Below, one piece after another: positions 1-11,300 of a stretch of 64,000 nucleotides of DNA. Positions within the stretch are counted from its first letter, which is position 1. The number at the start of each line of letters is the position of its first letter. Source of the stretch: Dolomedes plantarius. Lineage: Eukaryota > Arthropoda > Arachnida > Araneae > Dolomedidae. The position numbers were made by a program, and so were the translations under genes. Location: positions 127,466,423 through 127,530,422 of the forward strand of contig OU015503.1 of assembly GCA_907164885.2 (NCBI GenBank), given 5' to 3'. The notes under the pieces were generated by a model, which was not told the DNA's origin, ran no database searches, and was given only the letters and a program-made list of their open reading frames with translations.

Positions 1-16
1 TCATTGTTTTAAATTA

Positions 17-46
17 CAGTCGAACCTCCATATATCGAACTGTTAG
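17..46. repeat. Isolated pogo/Tigger-like terminal sequence
   Basis: CAGTCGAACCTCCATATATC begins right after a TA dinucleotide and resembles ends of pogo/Tigger transposons. A similar inverted end (CAGTCGGACCTCTATTTTGC on the minus strand) finishes at 6759, also next to TA. No transposase was recognised between them. Confidence 0.35.
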
Positions 47-289
47 CAAAATATTTTGACATGTGTAAAAGGATTCAATTAAAACAATAGATACAAAGAT
101 CAGTGGTTCCCAACCTGTGGGTCATGCAGGGGAAACTGTAGGGCAGTGATGGTTTTTAAAGGAAATCTACTGCCTTTATTTGGTGCAAAATGAAAATTGC
201 TGTTATTTACACAAATTCTAAATGTCAGGTTATCTGTTGTTTCCCTAACGGAATTCAGTGATTTTATTTAAGCAAGAGCTTTTCTTTTT

Positions 290-960
290 TAGGCTTGCTA
301 CGCTCACTTTTTGTTAGTTTCTTTTAAATTATTTTTACAATAGCGAGATACATTGGGGTGATTCTTGGGCAATGTAACAGCTTCCATCCATTTACTGTTG
401 TCACCCTTTTCATCACTGTTGAATTATGAGCTTTAAAATTCAATCAAAATACGAAATTTTAAGATAGAGACTTGAAATGAGGTTTATATGAATGAGAAAG
501 CTTTCAGCTTCCAGATGATGTAAATTTTTTCTTTGTAAGATAAAAACTCGAGGAGCATCGACATCCAGCATAATACATCCACATATGGGACGATATTTTT
601 TGAAAAACTGTGTTTCATTTCTTGATGAAAATATTAGTCTGTTTTAAAATATTTTTAAACAAATGCGGTCTAGTTTGAAAGAGAAATGTCTGTAGTCTTA
701 GATTGTAAAAATATCAAAATTCTACGAGCATTTTTTGGCGAGTTATCGTAATCTGAAGATGAAAAAGTCAATATTTTCCCATAGAACATAAAATAAAACT
801 TTTTCTTAAAAAAACTTAAAATCCGACGAAGATGAGACATGCCTTACTTTGGTCCCCCCCCCCCATTTTTCTTCGTCCATTGGTATCGCTTTCGAGCCTA
901 TACCCCAGTGGTTTCAGAGCAGATAGCGTGACAAGCTTTTGACAGCAGGAGTTTAGAGAG
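290..960 (+). repeat. Dispersed repeat family A, copy 1
   Basis: About 650 bases that recur in inverted orientation at 49632-50342. Shared blocks include AATGTAACAGCTTCCATCCA, AAAACTCGAGGAGCATCGA and GACAAGCTTTTGACAGC. No coding sequence or clear terminal repeats were seen. The class is unknown. One edge (AGGCTTGCTACGCT) resembles the terminal region of some Helitron-like sequences, but this is weak. Confidence 0.7.
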
Positions 961-1081
961 ATAATTCTGAATCAATAACGTAGTTACATTATTTTTCTGG
1001 ATGTTCTATTTTGTTCTTGCTTTAACAGGGGGAGGAACATCAAAATTCTTAGAGATTTCATCTTTGTTAAATTAAACATTT

Positions 1082-1692
1082 AGTTGGCATTAAAGAGATT
1101 GTCTGATTGTTGATGACTATAAATTTGAAACAGTTAATAGTTTTACATATCTAGGGTCTATCATTAACGTTTCAAATACTACTTCAGAAGAGATTAATTG
1201 CAGAATCCTAAAAGGGAACAAATGCTATTTTTCATATCGACATCTTTTAAGAAATAAACTAATCAAATTAAAGATATACAAAACAATTATCCGGCCTGTG
1301 GTAACATATGGTCGTGAGACTTGGACCCTGACATTAAAATATATTAATAACTTAAGAATATTTGAACGTAGACCAATTCAGGTAAATAGTAATCTATGGA
1401 GAATAAGAACTAATAAGGAAATAGAAGCACTCATTCAATGCAAAGACATAGTAAAATTTATTAAAGCACAACGAATATCACATGGAGAGACAAACTGATA
1501 AGCGAGTGGCTAAATTCTTATACTGGAAGCCAATAAGACCAACAAAAAGATGGTTAGATGATGTGTTGAATGACCTAAAATGTCTGAAAATAACCAACTG
1601 GAGACGGAGTCTTCTGGAAAGGGATTGTGCGGCAGGCTAAGGCCCATCGCGGGCTGTAATGTCAACTAAGAAGAGAAGAAGTTGGCATTAAA
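1082..1692. repeat. 13-bp target-site duplication around the LINE fragment
   Basis: AGTTGGCATTAAA occurs at 1082-1094 and 1680-1692, immediately outside the LINE fragment. Confidence 0.8.
1095..1679 (+). pseudogene. 5'-truncated LINE, reverse-transcriptase C-terminal fragment
   Basis: Translation in shifting frames gives FTYLGSIINVSNTT, LKIYKTIIRPVVTYG-ETWTL, LWRIRTNKEIEAL, DIVKFIKAQR and LYWKP...RWLDDV-NDL. This is the usual C-terminal end of an arthropod LINE endonuclease/reverse-transcriptase protein. It is broken by frameshifts, for example after 1497. The fragment ends in an AAG-rich tail and is flanked by a 13-bp direct repeat, AGTTGGCATTAAA, at 1082-1094 and 1680-1692. That is the mark of target-primed insertion with 5' truncation. 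Confidence 0.8.
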
Positions 1693-2032
1693 TTATGGAA
1701 AATGCATGTTAGTGTTTTTTCTATGTCATAAAAGGCTTTTTTAATGAAAATATGCACAAGATGAGTAGGAACCAAAAAAGGTAGGGAAGCACTGTTTTAG
1801 ACCATTCATGTTTGATTTGATCAGTCCAATTTATTGAACTGATTAAAATCATATTTCTAAAAAAGTTTTTTAATTTTAACTTTTATTTTGAGATGTTTTT
1901 GGAGACTGACGCTTATTGTTCAGTTGGTACCTCCTTAAGGCTGCTATGTACATATTTCCCTTTTCCTCTTGTGGTGGGAGGAGTCAAGAATTCCACCCAC
2001 CTTAGGATCGCCCAAATTTTGGTACATAAATG

Positions 2033-3222
2033 CTGAACTTTTCTGCAAAGCGCTACAGGATTCATTTTATAAATTTCGTCCACCGAAGGAATTTATGAGC
2101 GTTTAAAACATACTATACCACATTTTTCCCCGAATAATTTAAATTTTAAAGAAAACGAAAAATGTACACAAATGTAAAATTTCTTTCTCTGTGACAGAGT
2201 ACAATTTTATTTTTTTTTTTAAATCTTTGAATCCAAGTCGACAATTGGTGGACAAATTTTCTCCATAGGTTAACATTGAGGTGAGCGAATCCAAAGGGGT
2301 TAGTATATAGTAGCCTTAAATTGTGACACAAATCCTTCATGTTCCCAAATGAATGGCACCCACTTTAAGGGAATGGATTTCAGAATGACTCGAAGCATAA
2401 TCTTATTGCACAGAAAACATGGCTGTTAAAGGCTGGGGATCACAGAATTTGTTTGTTTGTTTTTTAAATGCTCTTTATTTATTTTTATATAAATGGAAGT
2501 AGTAAAGCTGTTTTACTGTAGGTGACCAAAACATAGAGAAGCTTCTGGTTTTAAGTTCAAAAGTATTCTGAATATAGCGAAAGTATATTCAGAAAGCGTA
2601 GTTCAAAAGTATTCTGAATATATAAAACAGAATCATAACATTATCAATATGTCACTAATTAAAAAGAGAACTTAATTAATAAGTATTGCATTTTGCTTCA
2701 CAAAATAATGCATCCAGTGCATTTGATATAGGACTGTGGTGGGAGAAGGACCATTTGTCATTCAAAAAATGTTCTATATATTTATCAACACAAATCAACT
2801 CAATTATGAAACAGAAAAAGTGATTTTTTTTTTTGTGTGTGTGTGTGGCAAAGGATTCAACCCAGAACATTTGTGAGAAGTGAGTCATCATACATAAAGT
2901 TTCAGGAGCAATATTTTTAATTTTAACGCTGCTATGTACTAACCCCATTGGATTCGCTCATTTCAAAGTTAACCTATGGACAAAATTTGTCCACGGATTG
3001 CCAACTTGGATTCAAAGATTTATTTTAAAAAATTGTACTCCATCATAGAGAAGGAAATTTTACATGGGTGGTCATTTTTTTTCTTTAAAGTGCAATTAAT
3101 ATTTTAAAATTTAAATTTTTGGGGGGAAAATCTGGTATAGTGTGTTGCAAATGCTCATAAATTTCTTCAGTGGATGAAATTTATAAAATGAATCCTGTAG
3201 CGCTTTGCAGAAAAGTTCAGGC
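2033..3222. mobile_element. Foldback element with about 300-bp inverted arms
   Basis: The left arm starts TGAACTTTTCTGCAAAGCGC at 2033 and runs to about 2335. The right arm (about 2930-3222) is its reverse complement with scattered mismatches. Both arms carry matching blocks such as GCGCTACAGGATTCATTTTA and TAGGTTAACATTGAG/CATTTCAAAGTTAACCTA. The 600-base centre has no recognisable coding sequence. Part of the same arm recurs at 36625-36725 and 37840-37990. Confidence 0.75.
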
Positions 3223-4859
3223 TATCTGACAATACCAATTTTATGTGATTATCAGCACTTATGTAGCTGTAAATAATAGACAAGAAATATTTTTTCTGCT
3301 GAGATTTTTACCTGTTGGGGAAGATGATTGATAACTTTGACGGGGTAGCGCTCCCGACTTGCTACCCTGCAGTTAACAAAAGCTGAAAACAGGAACACAG
3401 GACAAACAAAAAAAAAGCTGTGGGATTGATGTAATATCAGAAATAGCTCCCTTCATGTTGGCCTCATTGTCATATCCAGCCATCTCATTTTATTATTATT
3501 TTTTTATACAGATAACCAAAATAAACTTTCTTTCAAGTTGATCCTTAATTATAAGAAAAATAAAGAACAGATCAGTGGAGATTTTAAATGTAAACTTCAA
3601 ATCATTAAACTGACAAAGTGAAACAAAGCATAGCATTTGGGAATGGTTTTTAATGTGAATGAGATAACAATTAACTGAATTAATGAGAACAATTAATGAG
3701 AACAATTTAATCAGATGTTAATGCGTACACATATTTCGAATGTAAGCATAATAAATAAAAATCAAACTAGTCTCAAATTTCTCTATCATTAAAATAATAT
3801 TATAGCACATATAAACTAAAATTATCCACTGTACAAGTGCTAAAATTATAATTTATTTAATTACTTGAAAAAAATCTGTTAAGCTTTACTTTTACAAACT
3901 TAGTTTTTCTTTTCTTTTTTATTTCTTTTGTTGTACAGCCAAAATATAAAAAGGATCTCAAATATCATGGATCTATGTACTCTGGAAGCAAGCAATGGAA
4001 ATAAAGTAATTTAACTTTTGGCTCTGTATAATTTTTTCCAAAAATCATCATCTTGTTCAATTTTTTTCCACAGCACAAATAGGCAATAGTTTCTTTTTGT
4101 GATGTGCATTTGATTAATTGGCTTTTTATTTATCCTGCTTTCAAACAACTTTGTTCGTGTTCATGGACTTCTTCCGTGGAACATTCCTCGCTTTGGGGTT
4201 TTACTGTTATGAGCTTGGTACGCAAAAGTTTACTCATTTGCCTCCGATGTACTTGGCAACTCTTGCGTTCAGTTCTTTAACAGACTTTTTGCATTGTCTG
4301 CTAATTGATTAAAAATGTCCATTATTCCACATCTTATGACTTCAGAAATGAAATTTTGAGATTGCATTTTTTTTTACAAAAATATGTTTAACATAATTTG
4401 TGTTCCCCAAACATTTGTAGAGGGGCATTTAAAATGTCGTTACGCAAACTTTTCAGAATTTCATGTCAAGATATTTCTGTTTGCCTTTTCCTTTATCGAA
4501 CAGCACACGCAACTGCTTGTCCCATTTTGAGAATTTTACGGCCCGGTTCTTTTCTTATTTAACAAGGACCATACTTACTATTTCTAACTACTTCTCTAAG
4601 TTTGGAGCACATATTTCTGAGCAAATGGTTTTTACATTCAATTTTAACACAGATCACTTTTAAATTAAAGTAAGGCCCAAGAAACATGTGTTATATTTTA
4701 ATTTGGGTTTGTTACAATTGTTATATTTTAATTTTACTATTAAGGTTAACCACTCTACACATAGTGTAAAGGAGAGCGATTGTATAGCATTCCTTACTTT
4801 AAAAAAAGATCGACAGGCTAAAATGTTAATATGGTGATATGACAAGAAAACCAACTCAA
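3223..4859. other. AT-rich stretch, no gene seen
   Basis: Short open frames around 4118-4312 and 4463-4663 have no recognisable motifs. No splice-supported exon of the sodium channel was found here. Confidence 0.5.
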
Positions 4860-5700
4860 AACGACAGAATTCAAGGTTAGAGGCAACAACAATTTATTAA
4901 ATTTAAACACATATTAAAATATCAATCACGATTATTAACAATGCCTCATTAATTTACATTTTTTTACAATTGAAATATTACATCATACATTTTACACTAG
5001 AGGTGGCTGGTGACACATTATTACTCCTTATTAACTTAAATGAGCTCAAAAAAAAATATTTATAATAAAAATGAATATTACCTCAGCCGGCTGTATCTTA
5101 ACTAAAAAAAAAGGAGAGGTTGAAAAGGGAATATAGACAGAGGCATGCCTTCCAATGCAGTCGGTGGATGGTTCATCTCAAAAAGCGGCGCTGAACTAGG
5201 CGGGCATCTTCAGTCACGGCGGAGACCGCAACAACAGTTAAGCATAGCAGACAGCAGGGAGAGAGTGTTTTTTTTTTTAGAAGACTCAACTCCCACACAA
5301 AACTCTTTTTTTCTCCAAGAAACCTCCGCTGCCATAGCCGGGCGACGAAAAGGAGATCTAGTGCGGGCCGAAGCCCCGGTGTACGATACACGCCGAAACT
5401 GGGAGCATTGTTTACACAACTTGTTGTTGACAGTCATATTATGTTTTCTCTGCACAAAACTTGGCTTTTTTATTAGCTTTTCTTTTTTCGTTTAAATATT
5501 TTTCGCTGCGAACGTTGCCGGCACCCAGCGCTGTATCCATCTGCGTGCAGGGCCTGCGCTTCTATGGGACTCATCAACATTCGATATTATTGCCTTCCCC
5601 CTCACGTGGGGATCAAGCCACGCATGCCTGAACCAAAATGGCCAAACAAAATGTATTAGATTACTGCATAGCAACCGCAAGACAGGAGTAAGTTAGAGAA
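4860..5700 (-). repeat. LTR-like sequence, minus orientation
   Basis: A GC-richer patch (5145-5690) stands out from the AT-rich surroundings. Read on the minus strand it has an E-box CACGTG, a TATA-like TATTTAAA near 5500 and then AATAAA near 4893. This promoter-to-poly(A) order suggests a solo LTR. No TG...CA ends or target duplication were identified. An open frame at 5145-5495 has no recognisable protein motifs. Confidence 0.35.
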
Positions 5701-6479
5701 ATGTAGGATTTTACGGGACTAAGAAAAAAAAGGATATTTACATTTCTATTTTAATATTTAAATCTTTCACCAGCCCACCAAACACTGAACCTAAGCCACC
5801 ACCTTACATATTTTTACTGAAGTGTGATTATATATTACACATACATCTTCCTCAGTAGATACAGATTTTTAAACTTAAAAATAAACATCACTTGAACACG
5901 TTACGGGCCCTCAATTAGCATAACACATGTACATACCGAGTTTCATTAAAATCAGCCCAAAACAGACAGAGCTGCACTTTTTAGAAAACTCATTTTTTTT
6001 CAAATGTGTTCCAATGTATAATGGTTTGCCATTTTAAATCTACAATATACAGGGTGTGCAGGCTAAAAGTATCCAAAAGTTATGGCTTATTTTTATGGAA
6101 CTACCCATTAGAATTTTAAAATATATATATATATATATTTAAATAGAAAGAAGATCTCACCAAGTTTTAATATCAATCATAGTATCACAGATTTTGATGT
6201 GTGCGCTTTTTGTAGCACATCAAATGTCTAGGTAATCCAGTCCTCCCCAAGTGCTACGTATCATATCAGGACTTATTACACGAATTACTTGAATGATAAT
6301 TTTGTATTTTTACTCTGCCTCATTTTGGCACCTCTTTCAATGTCTTATCCATGGGACCTGCCATGTTTGGAGAAACTTACAACAAAACAATCTACCTTTT
6401 TATTATTCTAGAATTTCTACATTTGTGTCACGTGAAAACTTTTCAATAATCATGCTCAATTATTTTATAGTACTTTTGT

Positions 6480-6600
6480 ATATTAGCCAATTTTCTCAAG
6501 ATATTGAACCTTGTATATGTGCGAATTGGGGTGTGGGTTAGCTTCCTAAGCCCTAAATCTGCCGACCTTACAAATAATAGCCACAGTTAAATGTCAATAA
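6480..6600 (+). repeat. Dispersed repeat fragment, similar to 8040-8130
   Basis: The block GCCGACCTTACAAATAATAG and its upstream GGGTTAGC recur in direct orientation at 8040-8130 with substitutions. The element type is unknown. Confidence 0.5.
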
Positions 6601-6849
6601 TCACCATAAAATGTGTTAAATGAAAGAATAAGTTTGAAATGATCAGAAATATTTTGAGAAAGATGGAGAAAATAATATTGGATCACAAGAAAAAGTTCGT
6701 TAAACATCGCTATTTGGAGGTTATTTTACGAAGAAATTCGCAAAATAGAGGTCCGACTGTATCTACATATTAAAGCCCGTAAAGGGATGTTTAATCTTAA
6801 TTGCACCTGACAAATTTGCTGTGCAATGCATAAGTTTATTTTATTGCAG

Positions 6850-7076
6850 GTTCAGGGTGCTTATATTGCTCTTCATTTGTGCCAATACTGTGATGATATC
6901 CCTGGAATCATACAAGGATCCTCCTAGTTTTAAAGAAATTCTGTATCGTTGTGATCGTTTTTTTACAATATCATATACTGTAGAGTTTGCTGTTAAAATT
7001 TTTGGTTTGCGAAACTTTTATTTTAATGATTTTTGGAATATATTTGATCTTATATTATTATCCATACATATTATAG
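6850..7076 (+). CDS. Sodium channel exon: domain IV S1-S3
   Basis: The acceptor is TTTTATTGCAG before 6850 and the donor is AG|GTAAG after 7076. The exon begins on the third base of a codon and ends on the first base of a Gly codon. The translation has three hydrophobic segments: S1 (VLILLFICANTVMIS), S2 (FFTISYTVEFAVKIFGL) and S3 (FWNIFDLILLSIHIIG). The FWNIFD-like motif in S3 is typical of Nav domain IV. The preceding exon, with the domain III-IV linker, was not found between 1 and 6849. Confidence 0.88.
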
Positions 7077-8322
7077 GTAAGAACTGTCATCTATTTTGAT
7101 ATTTGAACCCTTTAATTCATAACATAGTAATAATGGAAATTTAATATTTTCATTGTGTGCAGAAATAACTTGAAATACATAAGCAACTAACTTGTAACAC
7201 TATTTTACAAAGAGCAATTAAGTAAAATTCAATTTAATTAGATGGTAGTTACAAGTATATTTTATAAAAGGTATTTTTATTTTTAACTAATGGCTCAGAT
7301 AATCCTAAATAAAAGAGTATTTTTTTAATTATGTAATATGATATTAATTTCTTAAACCTTGCATAAAAATGTTTTTTATTAATTTTTAAGTCATAAAATA
7401 TACCTCCTTGCATTACTAATAAATGTTATAGATTTGGAGCAAGTAAAAATGGGTTAATTTTATTTTTAAATGCTTGGAATAACTGTGCATTTGTCAAGTA
7501 TGTTGGTAGTTCAAAAAAGTAGTAATATTTAGTATTTTTTCATCTTTGATGCCTATTAAAGTTTTGATACACTTTGTCATACTGCTAAAGCATATTTGTA
7601 TTTGTAGAGGATTTTTGAATGTATATATTTTTTTAATTTAACACTTGAGTTAATATCTAAAATTAAGTGGTATGCTTTTAAAACTGTAAGTCAACATTTA
7701 AATACTAGTAGACTGACTGACTGTGAATGTCATATTGCTACTGATGAGTGGGACTTGAAAAATCTTAGATAATTAGTTTAGACTTATTGTTAGTAGAGAT
7801 TATGGATTAGCATATTAATACTGAGGCTCAGTTTAGATTTGCTAAATTTAGATAGATCCTGCCTTCTCCAGTTGCAGCAAGTTGAAATTATAATGTACCA
7901 TTATATATATGTAAAATATTATGCCCTTCATTCTAGTATTTAAATTCCCTTTCCTAAATCCAATCCACAGTAATATTAATTTATCGCTTTAAAACCCTCA
8001 GCCACAGAACTTCCCATGAATTGCATTCCTTTGCATTTCTACATGTGTATATCTCTGAATTCAGAAGGGGGTTAGCATCACGAGCCCCAAAATCTGTAGA
8101 CCCTACAAATAATAGTCACATGTCTACCTTGACCTCACGTTTAATGTTGAAAGGTAATATTTCCGAGCCGTGCTTCTGAAATGAACAGATGTACTATAAA
8201 CATTCGACCTGACTGCTTCCAAATTTAATTTTATTCCTTTCAGGCTGAGTCTAGCTCCAGCCATGGAAATGTGAGCTAGTTTTCTCTTTCAGGTTACAGT
8301 TTAAGGATGTGATGTAATGGGC

Positions 8323-8388
<66 letters not shown>

Positions 8389-11300
8389 CACGAGGTGTGA
8401 TTGGAAAGTTTTATGACAGTCTTGCCACTGCTCAATACGAGCAGATAGGCTTTCCTTCATATGTTCAAATGAAAGCCTGATTTATAATTGAAATGTTCTA
8501 AAAATATCATCGCAGAATGTTTGTTAAGTAGAGAGTGACAGTGTGGTAAGTGAAGACGTGTGTTCGCTTCTCGGCGGATTTATCAATTTAGAAAATAGAT
8601 GAAAAAATAGAACAAGGAATCAGTGTAAACTTTTGTTTTAAAACCAGGAAATCAACTTCAGAGACTTATGACCTCTTGAAAACAGCATTAGGGGATAAAT
8701 GTCTGAGCCGATCAAATATTTTTATCTGGTTCAATAGATTTAAAAACGACCGCGAATCAATCAATGATTATTGTTAGGGAAAAATCCCGATTAGCTTTCC
8801 TCTTCTTCCCCTAACCTTCCAGCCACGTAGAAAGAGCGATGTATTTACATCATTTCCTACCTCCACAGCAATGTGTAAGCATCGTCAGACGCCAGTTGCG
8901 TCATGCCAGCCTAATGACGTCATTCACCCAACGATGACGCCATACCATCAACTAAGAATGACGTCAACTCACATCAAGTAAAATTAGCATAATTAACTTT
9001 GCTATTCTCCTGCCACGAGGGAGCGCGGCGGTCGACGCCGGTATAAATATCCAGCCCGATCACAGACATGGGGAGTCACTCCCCGTGAGTGATTCGCTGC
9101 GAGCAGACGTGTTTTTTTCACCCTGCGATGGCGGATGTTTCTTCCTCTCCGGAGGATTATATGGAGCTACAACAAGATGAAGGGCCACCAAACCCATCCT
9201 CTGCACCTACCACAACACCTGTTCCGGATGTCGATAGACTTTCTGAGAAGGATAAAGAAGTTCTTCAAGGACTAATCGAAAACTCAATTCCTCCATGAAA
9301 GCATCGAGAAAATCCATCCGATGGCCTACGAATTTTACAGAATCGGTAAGCATGGGAACCATATTAATGAGTACTACACTCAACTAACTAAAAACAATAA
9401 CAATACTAACTTTCCAGCTATTCTTAATCCTAGAAAGAAGACTAAAACTAACAATTCAGCTATTCCCGCTCAAAAGAAACCAGCAGCCCAGTCAGCGGCT
9501 AATAACGACCAGTTCATAATCCCTGCAGCCAGGTTAACGGCCAAAGCGCCAATCAACTTCGGTCATATCCCTCCGCCAACTACTACGTCAAATAGATATA
9601 GTGCGCTTCCAGAAGCTAATTTAAACGCTCCAAGCACCAGTAATCCTCGGATTACTGTTGCAAATAGTAAAATTAAGCACTTAACTATAGTTAAAACCGA
9701 AAATTATAGAGAGATACTAGCCATTCTAGCCGGAGAGGGCGACAAAAGGAAATTCCATGCCAAAATTGGACCTGAATTCATTAGAATTGACCCAGCTACG
9801 GCAGAAGATCACAGGCAAATTACGAAATGCCTAACTGAAAATAACATTAAAGGATTTATCCTCCCTCTGGGAGTTATTAGACCAATTAAAATAGTTATCA
9901 GAGGCCTCCCTAAAGAATTCACCCCCGAAGAAATTAAAGAAAAACTTGACGAATTAGAATTCCCTGTAATAAAAGTTGCTCAATTGCAGCGTAAAGATAT
10001 GTCTAAACTCCCACTCTACCAAGTTCAACTCACCCCCACAGATAAAGCTAAAACAATATTTGAACTAACCTCCCTATTTTATATCAGAATCAGCGTGGAA
10101 TATTATAAATCTCCTTTTAAATCTAATCAATGTTTTAAGTGCCAACATTTTCACCATCATAGCAAGAACTGTTATATGGATCCTAGGTGCGTGAAATGCG
10201 CAGGTGATCATCACACCCACGAATGCCCGGATGGCAAAAAAGCAGTCACAATCAAATGCTGCAATTGCAATGGCGATCACCCGGCCAACTACAGGGGTTG
10301 CCCAAAATTTCCCCACAACATCATAGCTAAAAAAGAAGCTAAAGTACTTGAACGTCAAGCTACCAAACTAGTTAATCCAAATTTAACTTTTGCTCAAATG
10401 GCTAGTGCCAACATCAATAATTCATTAAACCCAAACACCTCAGAAATTAATCAGGAAAATCCCCCAACCAATCAAACCCCCATGAAAAATCCCAATAACA
10501 GTTTTCTTCTCATCAAACAATATCAGGAAGTAACAGCCATAATTAATGAAATACTAGAAGACCTAGGTATTTCGGACTTCTCCGAAATTCTAACAAACCT
10601 CAGAGCCACCAGAGCTAATATTAAAAATTCTGTAACCGCTGAAGACAAATCTTTTAGCTTCTTCAACGGTTTGATCAATGCGTTCCCTAAAACTGGTTAA
10701 TGGCCCCTTCTTCTCTCTCCGTTTTGGCATGGAACTCCAATGGTATCAGCGCTCGTATCCTTGAGTTCAAAGATTTTATACAAGAGCATAGTCCTGACAT
10801 AATTCTTCTACAAGAGACACATCTCAGACCTGGGGATAACCTCCGCATTTTTAATTATACTACGTATAGAAATTACCACATTAATCCCTTACATTCCATG
10901 AGAGGCACTGCCATTCTAATCAAAAATTCCCTTCCGCACCACGAAATAATTCTCCCACCTCTTAAAGCCATTAATGCTACTGCGGTTAATGTTAAATTCC
11001 ATAACCTCCCCCATTACACCATCATTTCAACTTACATCCCGCCAGGTTTTAAAAATGACCTTAATTTTCTCGATACTCTTAATATAAATACTCTTATCTT
11101 CGGAGACCTAAATGCACAACATAAACTCTGGAATTGTACTACACATAATTATTATGGTAACATTATTTATGACTTCACCAGTAAAACTAACTTTGACATT
11201 ATAGCTCCTCCCCTCCCCACTCACTTTAGTAACAATAGCAGTAGCATCATTGACTTTGCACTCGTTAAGGGCTTCCCCACGATCTCACTATCAACACCCT

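Larger units (their letters stand above)
101..1794. mobile_element. Degenerate hAT-type element containing later insertions
   Basis: The left end CAGTGGTTCCCAACCTGTGG and the right end AGGTAGGGAAGCACTG (1779-1794) are imperfect inverted repeats of the kind found in hAT/Charlie transposons. I found no matching 8-bp duplication outside them, so the pairing is tentative. Inside are a dispersed repeat (290-960) and a LINE 3' fragment (1095-1679) but no readable transposase. Confidence 0.4.

Noticed and set aside
4118..4663. Open frames tested as upstream sodium channel exons
   Set aside because: No Nav-like sequence and no matching splice phases.
5145..5495. Plus-strand open frame of 116 codons in a GC-rich patch
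   Set aside because: No recognisable motif, other frames are equally open there, and the patch looks like LTR control sequence.
8329..8382. (TA)n run considered as a promoter
   Set aside because: A pure microsatellite in an intron beside a mariner end; no start-site context.
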